From assembly GCA_045130475.1 (NCBI GenBank), contig JBGUPU010000016.1:7350-71349 (forward strand): DNA of 64,000 nt. Direction: 5' to 3'. Position 1 is the stretch's first letter. Each line of letters begins with the position of its first letter. Source of the stretch: CAG-791 sp045130475 (lineage in GTDB: Bacteria; Bacillota; Clostridia; Lachnospirales; Lachnospiraceae). A program made the translations under genes and the position numbers. The notes beneath the pieces are model-generated. The model was given only the letters and a program-made list of their open reading frames with translations. It searched no databases and was not told the origin of the DNA. This document shows positions 16,815 to 26,098 of the stretch, piece after piece.

Positions 16815-17582
16815 ATGGGTATCGTATCAATGAAACAGCTCCTGGAAGCAGGCGTGCACTTCGGTCATCAGACAAGACGCTGGAACCCCAAGATGGCTCC
16901 CTACATCTTCACCGAGCGCAACGGCATTCACATCATCGACCTGCAGAAGTCCGTCATCCTCGTGGATGAGGCCTACAAGGCAGTTTTCCAGATCGCTGAG
17001 CAGGGCGGCACAATCCTTTTCGTCGGCACCAAGAAGCAGGCGCAGGATGCAGTCAAGGCCGAGGCTACACGCTGCGGCATGTACTATGTCAACGAGAGAT
17101 GGCTCGGCGGCATGCTGACCAACTTCAAGACCATCCGCAGCCGCGTTGAGCGCCTCCGCAAGATCGAGCAGATGGCTCAGGACGGCACTTTTGATGTTCT
17201 GCCCAAGAAGGAAGTTGCCAAGCTCCAGAAGGAGTGGGACAAGCTTGAGAGAAACCTCGGCGGAATCAAGGACATGACCCGCATTCCCGACGCGATCTTC
17301 GTAGTTGACCCCAAGAAGGAGAGAATCTGCGTGGCAGAGGCTCATGCACTGGGCATCACTCTGATCGGTATCGGCGACACAAACTGCGATCCCGAAGAGC
17401 TCGACTTCATCATCCCCGGCAACGACGATGCAATCCGTGCAGTCAAGCTGCTCTGCAGCAAGATGGCTGACGCTGTCATCGAGGCAAACCAGGGCGCAGA
17501 GGCTGACGCAGCTGAGCAGGAAGCTCTTGCAGAAGAGTCCGCAGCTTCCGAGGCTGAGCAGGCTGCAGAGGGAACTCTCTGA
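16815..17582 (+). CDS. rpsB: 30S ribosomal protein S2
   Basis: 255-residue S2 protein of the small subunit. It begins MGIVSMKQLLEAGVHFGHQT with the classic WNPKMAPYIF that follows, and has NERWLGGMLTNFKTI in the middle. The C-terminal 40 residues are an Ala/Glu-rich extension (EANQGAEADAAEQEALAEES), seen in several clostridial S2 proteins. First gene of a two-gene operon with tsf (104-base gap), the standard bacterial arrangement. Confidence 0.98.
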   Translation: MGIVSMKQLLEAGVHFGHQTRRWNPKMAPYIFTERNGIHIIDLQKSVILVDEAYKAVFQIAEQGGTILFVGTKKQAQDAVKAEATRCGMYYVNERWLGGMLTNFKTIRSRVERLRKIEQMAQDGTFDVLPKKEVAKLQKEWDKLERNLGGIKDMTRIPDAIFVVDPKKERICVAEAHALGITLIGIGDTNCDPEELDFIIPGNDDAIRAVKLLCSKMADAVIEANQGAEADAAEQEALAEESAASEAEQAAEGTL

Positions 17583-17686
17583 TTCTTTTGAGAGTCGGAC
17601 AGAGATTAGGAACTGAATATGCTGCTGCAGACCCCTGCGCGGAGTCTGCGGCACAGAGATAAAGATAGATCGAAAGGAAGTACACT

Positions 17687-18634
17687 ATGGCAATTACAGC
17701 TGCACAGGTTAAAGAGCTGCGCGAGGCAACCGGCGCAGGTATGATGGACTGCAAGAAGGCCCTTATGGAGACCAATGGCGACATGGACGCCGCTGTTGAG
17801 GTTCTTCGCAAGAAAGGTCAGGCTAAGGCTGAGAAGAAGGCCAGCAGAATCGCTGCAGAGGGTATCTGCCTCATCGCAACCGACGGCGACCAGAAGGCAG
17901 CCGTTGTCGAGGTCAACTCCGAGACCGATTTCGTCGCCCAGAACGAGAAGTTCCGCACCTATGTCGCAAAGGTCGCAGATCAGGCTCTGAAGACTGAAGC
18001 AAAAGACATCGATGCATTCATGGCTGAGCCCTGGATCGAAGACGGTTCCAAGACTGTCAGCGAAGCACTCGTTGACATGATCGCTGTCATCAGCGAGAAG
18101 CTGAGCATCCGCCGCTTTGAGCAGGTTGCAGCACAGGACGGCTGTGTTGTCTCCTATCTGCACGGCAAGGGCCGCATCGCCGTTATCATCGACGCCAAGA
18201 CCGGTGTTGTCAACGACGCTGTCAAAGAAGCTCTGACCAACGTTGCAATGCAGGTTGCAGCTATGTCTCCCAAGTATGTCACAGTGGATGAAGTTCCCGA
18301 GTCCTACAAAGAGCACGAGAAAGAGATTCTTCTGGCACAGGCAATTGAAGAGAACGAGAAGCTTCCCGAGAATAAGCGCAAACCTCAGAACATCATCGAG
18401 AAGATGCTGATCGGCAGACTCAACAAAGAGCTCAAGCAGATTTGCCTGTATGATCAGGTTTATGTCAGAGCTGAGGATGGCAAGCAGACCGTCGCACAGT
18501 ATCTGCAGCAGGTCGGCAAGGCCAACGGCACAGACCTTTCTGTCCGCCGCTTCGTCCGTTTCGAGACCGGCGAAGGCATTGAGAAGAAGGTCGAGAACTT
18601 CGCAGAGGAAGTTATGAGCCAGATCAAGCACTGA
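17687..18634 (+). CDS. tsf: Translation elongation factor Ts
   Basis: 315-residue guanine-nucleotide exchange factor for EF-Tu. The N-terminal UBA-like domain has the signature KELREATGAGMMDCKKAL, followed by the dimerisation core with the conserved TDFVA (VNSETDFVAQNEKF). AGGAAG precedes the ATG at 17687. It is co-transcribed with rpsB and ends at a strong hairpin terminator. Highly biased codon use like rpsB. Confidence 0.98.
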   Translation: MAITAAQVKELREATGAGMMDCKKALMETNGDMDAAVEVLRKKGQAKAEKKASRIAAEGICLIATDGDQKAAVVEVNSETDFVAQNEKFRTYVAKVADQALKTEAKDIDAFMAEPWIEDGSKTVSEALVDMIAVISEKLSIRRFEQVAAQDGCVVSYLHGKGRIAVIIDAKTGVVNDAVKEALTNVAMQVAAMSPKYVTVDEVPESYKEHEKEILLAQAIEENEKLPENKRKPQNIIEKMLIGRLNKELKQICLYDQVYVRAEDGKQTVAQYLQQVGKANGTDLSVRRFVRFETGEGIEKKVENFAEEVMSQIKH

Positions 18635-18678
18635 TGATCTCAGTAAGTAACTGATTGCGGGAGTAATACGCATTAGAA

Positions 18679-18715
18679 GCGCCTGTATGGATTCTTTTCA
18701 TACAGGCGCACTTTT
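18679..18715 (+). terminator. tsf terminator
   Basis: 11-bp perfect stem GCGCCTGTATG (18679-18689) / CATACAGGCGC (18699-18709), nine-base loop, followed by ACTTTT. Confidence 0.85.
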
Positions 18716-18839
18716 CATATTGCCGCAGAAGTTGTATGATAGTACCGAAGCTGCCGGACCTGCGAATATGATACAATGCGGTCTGGCTGTATTTATTCTT
18801 CACCGCAGGAGATTTTGTTTTTGTCCGGAAGGATTTTGA

Positions 18840-19703
18840 ATGAAAATTAAAAGAATTAATGAGAATACGATCAGCTGCACCATCACGCCCGAAGATCTGA
18901 AGGCAAATGGTTTTGAGCTCGATGATTTCTTTGACCGCAAGAAAGAGGCGGTCGAGTTTATCCGTCAGACAGTAGCGCAGATTGCCCTTTCCGAAAACTT
19001 TGATCTGCAGGGAGAACTGACTACGATGCGTGTCTCTGTCCTTCCTGATCATTCGCTGAATCTTCTGATCACGCGCGAGGATACCAAAGACGGGGCGACC
19101 CGCGAAGTGCGCAGACTGGCCAGAAGTATCTTTGACTCTCTCGTTTCCAAAGCCGCTGAAAAAGCAGGAAAAGAAGAGACGGACCAGGACAGCAGTCCCT
19201 CCGACAGCCTGATGAAATCACTTCTGTCCGGGAAAAATGAGAAGAGCGATACGGATACGGATGATCAGGTGGCGGAGAAAAAACTTCCTGTCGTCGGGGA
19301 TTCATTCATGTTTTCTTTCTATTCCGTGCGGGATGCTATGGACTGCTGCAAATTGTTCGCAGGAGCAGGACATGTCGATTCCTCTCTCTATTATCTGCGT
19401 GAGGATGATATTTATTTTCTGGTCGTGCGGCGGACAGGGGAGACCCTTGACAGCTTTGAAAAATGCGTTCTTTCCGCCAATGAGTTTGGAGAGCTTGTCA
19501 CGTCGGAAGAACAGTACATCGCTTTTGTCACGGAACACGGTGTCCCCATTGCCCGCGGTAATGCTATTGAAATGTTCATGAACGTATTCCCCGGTCAGAA
19601 TGAGCCCGTGGAAGACGTGACCGGGAAAAAGAAGGCGGATGCAGCAGAGTTTGCCCGTACGGAAACTGCTCCGGATTTGGGGAGTGATTCAGAGGAGACA
19701 TAA
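18840..19703 (+). CDS. mecA: Adaptor protein MecA
   Basis: 287-residue adaptor of the MecA/YpbH family, which delivers substrates to the ClpC unfoldase for ClpCP proteolysis. The N-terminal substrate-binding part starts MKIKRINENTISCTITPEDL and includes a VEFIRQTV helix. An acidic, poorly conserved linker (about 110-150: KEETDQDSSPSDS...) leads to the C-terminal ClpC-binding domain (about 155-265), which has paired DAMDCCKLF and SFEKCVLSANEFGE elements. It ends with a second acidic tail. The length exceeds Bacillus MecA (about 218) because of the linker. Its stop codon shares one base with the start of the next gene, so the two are coupled. Confidence 0.9.
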   Translation: MKIKRINENTISCTITPEDLKANGFELDDFFDRKKEAVEFIRQTVAQIALSENFDLQGELTTMRVSVLPDHSLNLLITREDTKDGATREVRRLARSIFDSLVSKAAEKAGKEETDQDSSPSDSLMKSLLSGKNEKSDTDTDDQVAEKKLPVVGDSFMFSFYSVRDAMDCCKLFAGAGHVDSSLYYLREDDIYFLVVRRTGETLDSFEKCVLSANEFGELVTSEEQYIAFVTEHGVPIARGNAIEMFMNVFPGQNEPVEDVTGKKKADAAEFARTETAPDLGSDSEET

Positions 19704-20458
19704 TGCGGCTCAATCAATATATTGCTTCCTGCGGGATCTGCTCGCGGCGGGAGGCGGACAGGCTGGTGCAGGCGGGAGAAGTCCTCGTGGACGGAGTTAC
19801 TGCGAAGCTGGGAATGAACCTTCGCGGCGATGAGACCGTGACAGTGCGTGGGAAGGTTGTGAGATCTTCGCAGACACCGGTTGTCGTTGCATGGTACAAG
19901 CCGGCAGGCGTGACCTGTACGGCCCGGGATCCTCATGCTGAGAAAACAATTGCGGATGCCTTCCGATACCCGGTGCGCCTGACCTATGCAGGGAGGCTGG
20001 ACAGGGATTCGGAAGGCCTTCTTCTGATGACCAATGACGGGAATCTGATCGATGCAATGATGCGGGGGGCAAACGGACATGAAAAGGAATACATCGTCCG
20101 TGTCCGCAGCAGAATCTCCGACGGTGATCTGTATCGTCTGGAAAAGGGAATCTATCTTCGTGAACTGAAGCAGACGACAAGACCCTGTACTGTCGAGCGT
20201 CTGGGCGACCGCACCTTCCGGATCATCCTCACGCAGGGGCTGAACCGCCAGATCAGGCGTATGTGCAGTGCTGTCGGCCATGAGGTCCGCACACTGAAGC
20301 GCATCCGCGTCGTCAATATCGAGCTGGGAGCCCTCAGGCCAGGACAGCAGAGAAAGATTGAAGGAGAAGAGCTCGAGGCTCTTTACCGCGCCGTCATGCC
20401 TTCGGGAAGGCAGGCGGCCGTCACTAAGAATCCCGCCGGAAAGAAGAAAAATGGCTGA
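19703..20458 (+). CDS. rRNA pseudouridine synthase, RsuA/RluB/RluF family
   Basis: 251 residues. An N-terminal S4 RNA-binding domain (MRLNQYIASCGICSRREADR) is followed by the catalytic domain with the Asp in AGRLDRDSEGLLLMTNDG and the C-terminal GLNRQIRRM motif. The S4 sequence is closest in my view to the RluF branch (23S rRNA U2604 in E. coli), but the exact site cannot be read from sequence alone, so no symbol is given. The ATG overlaps the mecA stop by one base, and the 3' end overlaps ligA by eight bases. Confidence 0.9.
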   Translation: MRLNQYIASCGICSRREADRLVQAGEVLVDGVTAKLGMNLRGDETVTVRGKVVRSSQTPVVVAWYKPAGVTCTARDPHAEKTIADAFRYPVRLTYAGRLDRDSEGLLLMTNDGNLIDAMMRGANGHEKEYIVRVRSRISDGDLYRLEKGIYLRELKQTTRPCTVERLGDRTFRIILTQGLNRQIRRMCSAVGHEVRTLKRIRVVNIELGALRPGQQRKIEGEELEALYRAVMPSGRQAAVTKNPAGKKKNG

Positions 20459-22574
20459 AGAGAAGAAAAAGGACTCTGCTGAAAAGCGCAGGAGAATGGA
20501 ATATCTGACAGACCTTCTGAACAAGGCGTCAGAAGCCTATTACGCGCGCGACACAGAGATCATGTCCAACCTCGAATATGATGCTCTCTACGACGAACTG
20601 CGCGCTCTGGAGGAGGAGTCAGGCCTGGTCCTGGCCGGATCGCCGACCGTTCATGTCGGCTATGCGGCAGTGGAGGAGCTTCCCCGTGTCCGCCATGAGC
20701 GTCCCATGCTCTCTCTGGATAAGACCAAGTCCAGGGAGGATCTGGCGGCATGGCTGGGTGACCAGAGAGGCCTTCTCTCCTGGAAGCTGGACGGCCTCAC
20801 AGTAGTATTGACCTATGAGGGCGGAAAACTTGCCAGGGCAGTCACACGAGGCAACGGTGAGATCGGAGAGGAGATCACTGCCAATGCCGCGACCTTCCGG
20901 AATATCCCTGCGGTGATCCCCTTCAGAGGAAGGCTTACCCTTCGGGGAGAAGCCGTGATCCGCTACTCCGACTTTTTGCAGATCAATGAGGAGATTGCAG
21001 CCGAGGCCGCCGCCAAAGGCACTTTGGAAGACGTCGGTTACAAAAATCCCCGCAATCTCTGCAGCGGATCTGTCCGCCAGCTGGACAGCTCGGTCACGGC
21101 AAAACGGCGTGTGCGCTTTTATGCCTTTACCCTTGTGGAAGCCGCTGTGACAGATCCGGAACAGGGGCCGGAGCCCGATTTTCGTAATTCCCGTTATGAG
21201 CAGCTTCGCTTTCTGCAGGCGCAGGGATTTGAGACAGTCGAGACCATGAACGTCACAGGACCGGAGATCCCCGGGGCAATCGCCCGCTTTGAAGAGAAGA
21301 TTGCCGACTTTGATATTCCTTCGGACGGACTGGTCCTTCTGCTGGATGATATCGCCTACGGCGAATCCTTGGGCAGGACTGCCAAGTTCCCCAGAAATGC
21401 AATTGCTTTCAAGTGGGCTGACGAGCTCCAGGAGACGACGCTGACGGAAGTTGAGTGGAGCGCAAGCCGGACAGGCCTGATCAATCCCGTTGCCATCTTT
21501 GAACCTGTCGAGCTGGAAGGAACGACTGTACGCCGTGCTTCCGTGCACAATGTGAGTATTGTGCGCGCACTGCAGCTTGGGATCGGAGACCGTATCAGGG
21601 TCTATAAAGCAAATATGATCATTCCGCAGATTGCGGAAAACCTGACCAGGTCGGGAACGCTGGAAATTCCCTGCACCTGTCCTGTCTGCTCGGGTCCCAC
21701 GCAGATCCGGCAGGAAATCGATACAGAGGTTCTGGTCTGCACAAATCCTGAATGTCCCGCCAAGAAGATCAAAGCCTTCACGCTCTTTGCCAGCCGCAGC
21801 GCAATGAATATCGAGGGGCTCTCGGAGATGACCCTGGAGAAGTTCATCGCGGAGGGATTCATCCACGAATTTGCGGATATATATCATCTCGATGAGCACA
21901 GAGATGCGATCGTGGAGATGGAAGGGTTCGGCGAGAAATCCTACACTCGTCTGATAGAAAGTGTGGATAAGTCGAGGCATACCACAATGCCCCGCCTGCT
22001 CTATGCACTCGGGATCGCTGGGATCGGCGCCGCCAACGCGCGGGTCCTCTGCAATCATTTCGGCGATGATATCCAGACCATCCGCTCCGCCTCCGCAGAG
22101 GAGCTGGGGCAGGTGGAGGGCATCGGTCCCGTGCTCGCATCGGCAGTCTCGGCCTGGTTTGCCGATGATAAGAACATCCTTATGCTGGACCATCTCCTGC
22201 AGGAGGTCACGCCTGCGGTCAGAGAGAGCATACGGGCAGCTGCGGCACGGAGCGCAGCAGGTTCTGAGTCCGCCGTCGACGCAGACGGGAATCCGGACAG
22301 CTCTTCCGCAGGAGGCCTTCAGGAAGATCCGATCGCGGGAAAAACATTTGTGGTCACCGGCAAGGTCTTCTATTTTGCCAACCGCGACGCACTCAAGGAA
22401 TTTATCGCCGACCGCGGCGGCAAGGTCACAGGAAGTGTGTCCGCGAAGACCGATTATCTCATCAACAACGATGTCACTTCGACATCGTCTAAAAATAAAA
22501 AAGCCGCGCAGCTTGAAATCCCCATCTTATCTGAAGAGGACTTCATAAAGCTTGCGGGAGCAGAATTACATTAA
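20451..22574 (+). CDS. ligA: NAD-dependent DNA ligase LigA
   Basis: 707-residue replicative ligase that seals nicks using NAD+. N-terminal Ia domain (YYARDTEIMSNLEYDALYDEL) for NMN binding; adenylation domain with the nucleophile in KLDG (K112); OB fold; four-Cys zinc finger (CTCPVCSGP...CTNPECPAK); helix-hairpin-helix repeats (IAGIGAANA, VEGIGPVLA); and C-terminal BRCT domain (about 625-705, KTFVVTGKVFYF). The frame is open from 20358, but the ATG at 20451 inside the previous gene fits the family N-terminus. The ribosome site (AAAGAAG) is weak, suggesting coupling to the pseudouridine synthase. Confidence 0.97.
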   Translation: MAEEKKKDSAEKRRRMEYLTDLLNKASEAYYARDTEIMSNLEYDALYDELRALEEESGLVLAGSPTVHVGYAAVEELPRVRHERPMLSLDKTKSREDLAAWLGDQRGLLSWKLDGLTVVLTYEGGKLARAVTRGNGEIGEEITANAATFRNIPAVIPFRGRLTLRGEAVIRYSDFLQINEEIAAEAAAKGTLEDVGYKNPRNLCSGSVRQLDSSVTAKRRVRFYAFTLVEAAVTDPEQGPEPDFRNSRYEQLRFLQAQGFETVETMNVTGPEIPGAIARFEEKIADFDIPSDGLVLLLDDIAYGESLGRTAKFPRNAIAFKWADELQETTLTEVEWSASRTGLINPVAIFEPVELEGTTVRRASVHNVSIVRALQLGIGDRIRVYKANMIIPQIAENLTRSGTLEIPCTCPVCSGPTQIRQEIDTEVLVCTNPECPAKKIKAFTLFASRSAMNIEGLSEMTLEKFIAEGFIHEFADIYHLDEHRDAIVEMEGFGEKSYTRLIESVDKSRHTTMPRLLYALGIAGIGAANARVLCNHFGDDIQTIRSASAEELGQVEGIGPVLASAVSAWFADDKNILMLDHLLQEVTPAVRESIRAAAARSAAGSESAVDADGNPDSSSAGGLQEDPIAGKTFVVTGKVFYFANRDALKEFIADRGGKVTGSVSAKTDYLINNDVTSTSSKNKKAAQLEIPILSEEDFIKLAGAELH

Positions 22575-22622
22575 CAGCATACATGGACTAGTTAGTTTCG
22601 CAGCTGTGGAAAAGAGGACAAC

Positions 22623-23579
22623 ATGCCAATCAGGATTAAAACAGGACTGCCTGTAAAGGAAAAATTGGAGAGAGAAAATCTGTTTGTGATCGATGAGAGA
22701 CGAGCAATCGATCAGGATATCCGTCCGCTGGAGATCTGTATCCTGAATCTCATGCCGACCAAAGAGGAGACGGAACTCCAGCTTCTTCGAATGCTGTCCA
22801 ATACGCCTCTGCAGCTCAATATCACCTTCATGAGGATGAGTTCCCATCAGTCCGCCAACGTCTCTGCATCGCACCTGATGCAGTTTTACAAGCCTTTCCA
22901 TGAAGTGAAGCAGCGGACCTTTGACGGCCTGATCATAACCGGGGCTCCTGTCGAGAAGATGGAGTACGAAGAAGTTGACTACTGGCCCGAGCTCTGTGAA
23001 GTGTTTGAATGGAGCAAGTCCAAGGTCACCAGTACTTTCCATATCTGCTGGGGCGCTCAGGCGGGACTCTATTATCACTACAATCTGCCCAAGAAGCTTC
23101 TGGACAAGAAGCTGTTCGGGGTCTACTCCCACAAGGTGCGCCACCGCAAGGAGCCCATTGTCCGCGGTTTTGACGATTATTTCCTGATCCCCCACAGCCG
23201 CTATACAGAGGTTCCCGCCAAGGCAATCCACGCCTGCAAGGAACTCAAGATCCTGGCGGAATCCCCGGAGGCCGGCATCCTTCTGTGCATGTCCAGAGAC
23301 GGCAGAAGATTCTTTATCATGGGACATCCCGAATATGACCGCAATACCCTGCGCGACGAGTACAACCGCGACGTGCGCAAGGGACTGGAGATCGAAGTCC
23401 CCAAAAACTATTTCCCGGACGACGATCCTACGCAGAGACCGCTCCTGCAGTGGCGCTCCCACAGCAACAACCTCTACTGCAACTGGATCAACTACTATGT
23501 CTACCAGGCAACGCCCTATGATCTCAATGAGATTTCCGATAAGGCCTGGGAATATAAACCGAAGGAAAAACGCGGGTAA
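22623..23579 (+). CDS. metA: Homoserine O-acetyltransferase (MetA family)
   Basis: 318 residues. It acylates homoserine to start methionine synthesis. The catalytic Cys142 (FHICWGAQAG), His235 and Glu237 (MGHPEYDR) are all present at the same numbers as in E. coli MetA. Residue 111 is Glu (TGAPVEKMEYEE): in characterised MetA proteins Glu111 selects acetyl-CoA, whereas Gly111 selects succinyl-CoA, so this enzyme is predicted to make O-acetylhomoserine. That matches the O-acetylhomoserine sulfhydrylase-type gene at 34646. AAAGAGGACAAC precedes the ATG. It lies only 48 bases after ligA, with no room for an S-box riboswitch. Confidence 0.95.
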   Translation: MPIRIKTGLPVKEKLERENLFVIDERRAIDQDIRPLEICILNLMPTKEETELQLLRMLSNTPLQLNITFMRMSSHQSANVSASHLMQFYKPFHEVKQRTFDGLIITGAPVEKMEYEEVDYWPELCEVFEWSKSKVTSTFHICWGAQAGLYYHYNLPKKLLDKKLFGVYSHKVRHRKEPIVRGFDDYFLIPHSRYTEVPAKAIHACKELKILAESPEAGILLCMSRDGRRFFIMGHPEYDRNTLRDEYNRDVRKGLEIEVPKNYFPDDDPTQRPLLQWRSHSNNLYCNWINYYVYQATPYDLNEISDKAWEYKPKEKRG

Positions 23580-23581
23580 AA

Positions 23582-23640
23582 AAACGGATAAAAAAGAAAG
23601 GACTGCTTGCTGAGGCAATCCTTTCTTTTTTTATCCGTTT
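23582..23640. terminator. Bidirectional terminator between metA and the ATP-grasp gene
   Basis: A stem of about 20 bp: the left arm (23582-23602) carries AAACGGATAAAAAAGAAAGGA and pairs with 23619-23640 with minor imperfections. Poly-A and poly-T tracts in the arms let it work in both directions for the convergent genes. Confidence 0.85.
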
Positions 23641-23666
23641 CATCCGGCTGTCAATCCGGAGGTCAG

Positions 23667-24917
23667 TTATCTGTAGTCCGGACCGCTGCCGGGAGCGTAC
23701 TCCTGGACAAAGTGTATGAATTCCTGAGTCTGCTCCTCGTCGTCGAGAATGGCGGTGTAGTTCATATTGCCCATCTGGTCCCACATGAGAGCAGGCATGC
23801 GCTCGCAGGTCACGATGCGTCTGCCGTATTTGGCCAGGATCTCCTCGTGGGAGTGTACGTAATTGTACTCATCCCTGCGGCCCGCATAGGCACAGAAATG
23901 TTCGACTTCGGCTGCAGGGAAGAGGCGCTCGTCCCATGCCACCATATCCGCCCAGATCTGGTAGACATCCAGGGAGTGGGCATAGTCCATCATGTCGGGA
24001 GTATAGCCGCCTGCGGGACGCATGTTGACTTCCAGAGCCACGAAATCACCGACTTCTCCGAGCCCGGGTTTTGCTTTGGTCAGGCAGAAGAATTCCATGT
24101 GGACGAAACGGCCCCTGACTTCGAAAGCTTCAACAGCGGCCCGTCCCAGTCTGCGCAGGGATTCAGGCATATCTGCTGCCACATAATAGGCCAGGTCAAG
24201 CCTCTTGTTTACGATATCCATGATGGAGGGCGGCCAGCAGGTCATGGACTCAAAGAGCGGTTCGCCCTTGGAATTGATGACCGCGTCATAGGATGCGATA
24301 TTGCCGGTGATGAACTCCTCCATGACATAGGGGTGCTGCGGGAGATCAGCATAGAATTTCTCCAGATCCGCTTCGTTTTCCAGCTTGTAAGTGGCGAGTG
24401 CGCCGACGCCGATCTCAGGCTTTACAATGACGGGATAATCGGTCTGGGCAATAAAAGCCTTTGCCTCTTCGAGGTACTTGGACAGGCCGTAGGCCTCTGC
24501 GGCATCGCGGGCAAGAACCTTAAACTGACGTGCAGTCGGAATGCCGGCTTTTTCATACTGCTTCTTCATCAGTGCCTTGCTCTTGAATCCTTCGATCCGG
24601 TCGGATTTGACGCCGGTATTGATATTGAAATCAGTGCGGATACGGGCATCCAGTTCCAGCCAGTATTCATTGTTGGATTCGACCCAGTCGATCTTGCCGT
24701 ATTTAAAGGAGAAGAATGCGACAGCGCGGAATACGTCATCGTAGTTCTCCAGAGAAGGCAGCCAGTAATACTCGGTCAGAGAATTCTTTACATTCTGGGA
24801 AAGGTTGTCATAAGGCGTGTCGCCGATTCCGAGGACATTGACATCGTTCCTTTTGAGCCTGTCGCAGAAATTCCAGAAAGTTGCAGGAAACTGAGGTGAA
24901 ATAAATACGAAATTCAT
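23667..24917 (-). CDS. ATP-grasp carboxylate ligase-like protein
   Basis: 416 residues. N-terminal Rossmann-like segment (MNFVFISPQFPATFWNFC), then an ATP-grasp fold: the nucleotide-binding Lys in YPVIVKPEIGVGA, the hinge YVMEEFITG, and the metal/phosphate-binding EVNMRPAGGYTPD. ATP-grasp enzymes activate a carboxylate as acyl-phosphate and join it to an amine or thiol. The substrate cannot be read from the sequence; the protein resembles biotin carboxylase/PurK-like or amino-acid ligase-type members. It lies 90 bases downstream of the esterase gene on the same strand, suggesting a ligase-esterase pair acting on one small molecule. The start ATG at 24917 follows an AGGGAGAA-type site. Confidence 0.82.
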   Translation of the reverse strand: MNFVFISPQFPATFWNFCDRLKRNDVNVLGIGDTPYDNLSQNVKNSLTEYYWLPSLENYDDVFRAVAFFSFKYGKIDWVESNNEYWLELDARIRTDFNINTGVKSDRIEGFKSKALMKKQYEKAGIPTARQFKVLARDAAEAYGLSKYLEEAKAFIAQTDYPVIVKPEIGVGALATYKLENEADLEKFYADLPQHPYVMEEFITGNIASYDAVINSKGEPLFESMTCWPPSIMDIVNKRLDLAYYVAADMPESLRRLGRAAVEAFEVRGRFVHMEFFCLTKAKPGLGEVGDFVALEVNMRPAGGYTPDMMDYAHSLDVYQIWADMVAWDERLFPAAEVEHFCAYAGRRDEYNYVHSHEEILAKYGRRIVTCERMPALMWDQMGNMNYTAILDDEEQTQEFIHFVQEYAPGSGPDYR

Positions 24918-25007
24918 GGTTTCTCCCTATATGTTTTATTTGCAGCAGCGTATGTAAAACCCCGCAGCAGCTGTGCTCCACACAGGAGCAGCGGCAATGG
25001 TTTCAGG

Positions 25008-25769
25008 TTACTTGTTGCCTATGGCTGATCCGTCAAGTACCTTGGGAAGGAAATAGCGGATCTGTTTCTTCCACCAGTCCCAATCGTGGCTGACATCATA
25101 ACCCCAGAAATCACACCAGGCGTTGATGCCCTTCTTCTGGAAGATGCTTGCCATGATCAGAAGGGTACTGATCCCGTTCTGCTCCCAGGCGCCCTGGCCA
25201 ACACAGAAGATGAGGCTGCGTTCATTGTATATCTTGATATAGTGATGATCGGGCGGCATGTTCTGGAGGAAATGGCATGGTGAATTGTCATACCATTTGT
25301 TGTTCATCCATCCGCCTGTAAAGTAGGAAGCATCATAGATGCCGGACATGGCAATACATCCGCCGAACAGATCCGGACGCCGCAATGCGACGATACCGGC
25401 GTGCATCGCACCCTGACTGCATCCCACTGCAACCGGAAGCCTTCCGGAGGTGTTCCTCTGTGTGATAATAGGTATGACCTCATCCACAATATAGTGATAA
25501 TAGTTTTCCTGAACATCACTCCGGCGCGCTTTATCACCGTAAAGATCAGACCAGCTTTCCTTGTCAACTGTGTCAACAGTAAAGACCATTACATCTCCCC
25601 GGTCGATGAAATCGGAGATGGTGCCGATCATACCGAAATCCTCAAAGTTCGTGCACGTTGCATCCTGTGTAGGAAAGACCAGAAGGGGAAGCCCTTTCTC
25701 GCCGTGGATCAGGATGTGCATCTCCCGGTTCAGCCAGGTGCTGTAGTGCGTAAAATATTCTCTTCTCAT
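25008..25769 (-). CDS. Esterase D-family alpha/beta hydrolase
   Basis: 253-residue cytosolic hydrolase of the putative esterase (PF00756-type) family. Nucleophile S118 in VGCSQGAM (GxSxG) and the C-terminal His of the SHDWDWWKK motif (H228), a hallmark of this family. No signal peptide. An unusually aromatic surface region (GGWMNNKWYDN) lies after the nucleophile elbow. AAGAGG is about 12 bases before the ATG at 25769. The downstream ATP-grasp gene is probably co-transcribed. The pair is divergent from the LRR/VWA/AAA+ operon. The physiological ester is unknown; family members include S-formylglutathione hydrolase-like and siderophore esterases. Confidence 0.85.
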   Translation of the reverse strand: MRREYFTHYSTWLNREMHILIHGEKGLPLLVFPTQDATCTNFEDFGMIGTISDFIDRGDVMVFTVDTVDKESWSDLYGDKARRSDVQENYYHYIVDEVIPIITQRNTSGRLPVAVGCSQGAMHAGIVALRRPDLFGGCIAMSGIYDASYFTGGWMNNKWYDNSPCHFLQNMPPDHHYIKIYNERSLIFCVGQGAWEQNGISTLLIMASIFQKKGINAWCDFWGYDVSHDWDWWKKQIRYFLPKVLDGSAIGNK

Positions 25770-26098
25770 ATAATATAAACCTCTTGCCGTTGATTGAGAG
25801 CGGCAAAATTTTCCGGGTGTAATTTACGCTTTAACGTAGTAGTGCAAAGAAGAACGCGCTTGTGTTATATTCCCATAAAAAGCACATGATTTCAATACAC
25901 AAACACTGAAAATTGTATATAATGTTTTTTGAGCCGCGGCTGAAGTCTGCGGTAAGCAAAATACATAGTTTTACAGGTATCCTATAAAAGAGTGCCGTGA
26001 TTATCCGGCTCATTATGATTATAGCATATTTCATGCCGGGACGGAATTGCCGCGTAGATATGTTTACTGGCTAACAATCCGGAAGGACAGGTTTTTTC
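25770..26098. other. Divergent intergenic region, 329 bases
   Basis: AT-rich gap between the minus-strand esterase and the plus-strand LRR gene. A TATAAT hexamer at 25918-25923 on the plus strand has no good -35 at normal spacing; on the minus strand a TATAAC near 25864-25869 is likewise only partly supported. Short palindromes (for example TACG-N6-CGTA near 25826-25839) occur, but no known operator was recognised. No small gene is seen. Confidence 0.4.

Noticed and set aside
20619..22193. A 524-codon minus-strand frame opposite ligA, and a similar 519-codon frame opposite pgk (42009-43568)
   Set aside because: Both are antisense shadows of intact, confidently identified genes.
22575..22622. 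SAM riboswitch (S-box) before metA, or before metY at 34564-34645
   Set aside because: The gaps are 48 and 82 bases, too short, and no S-box core is visible.
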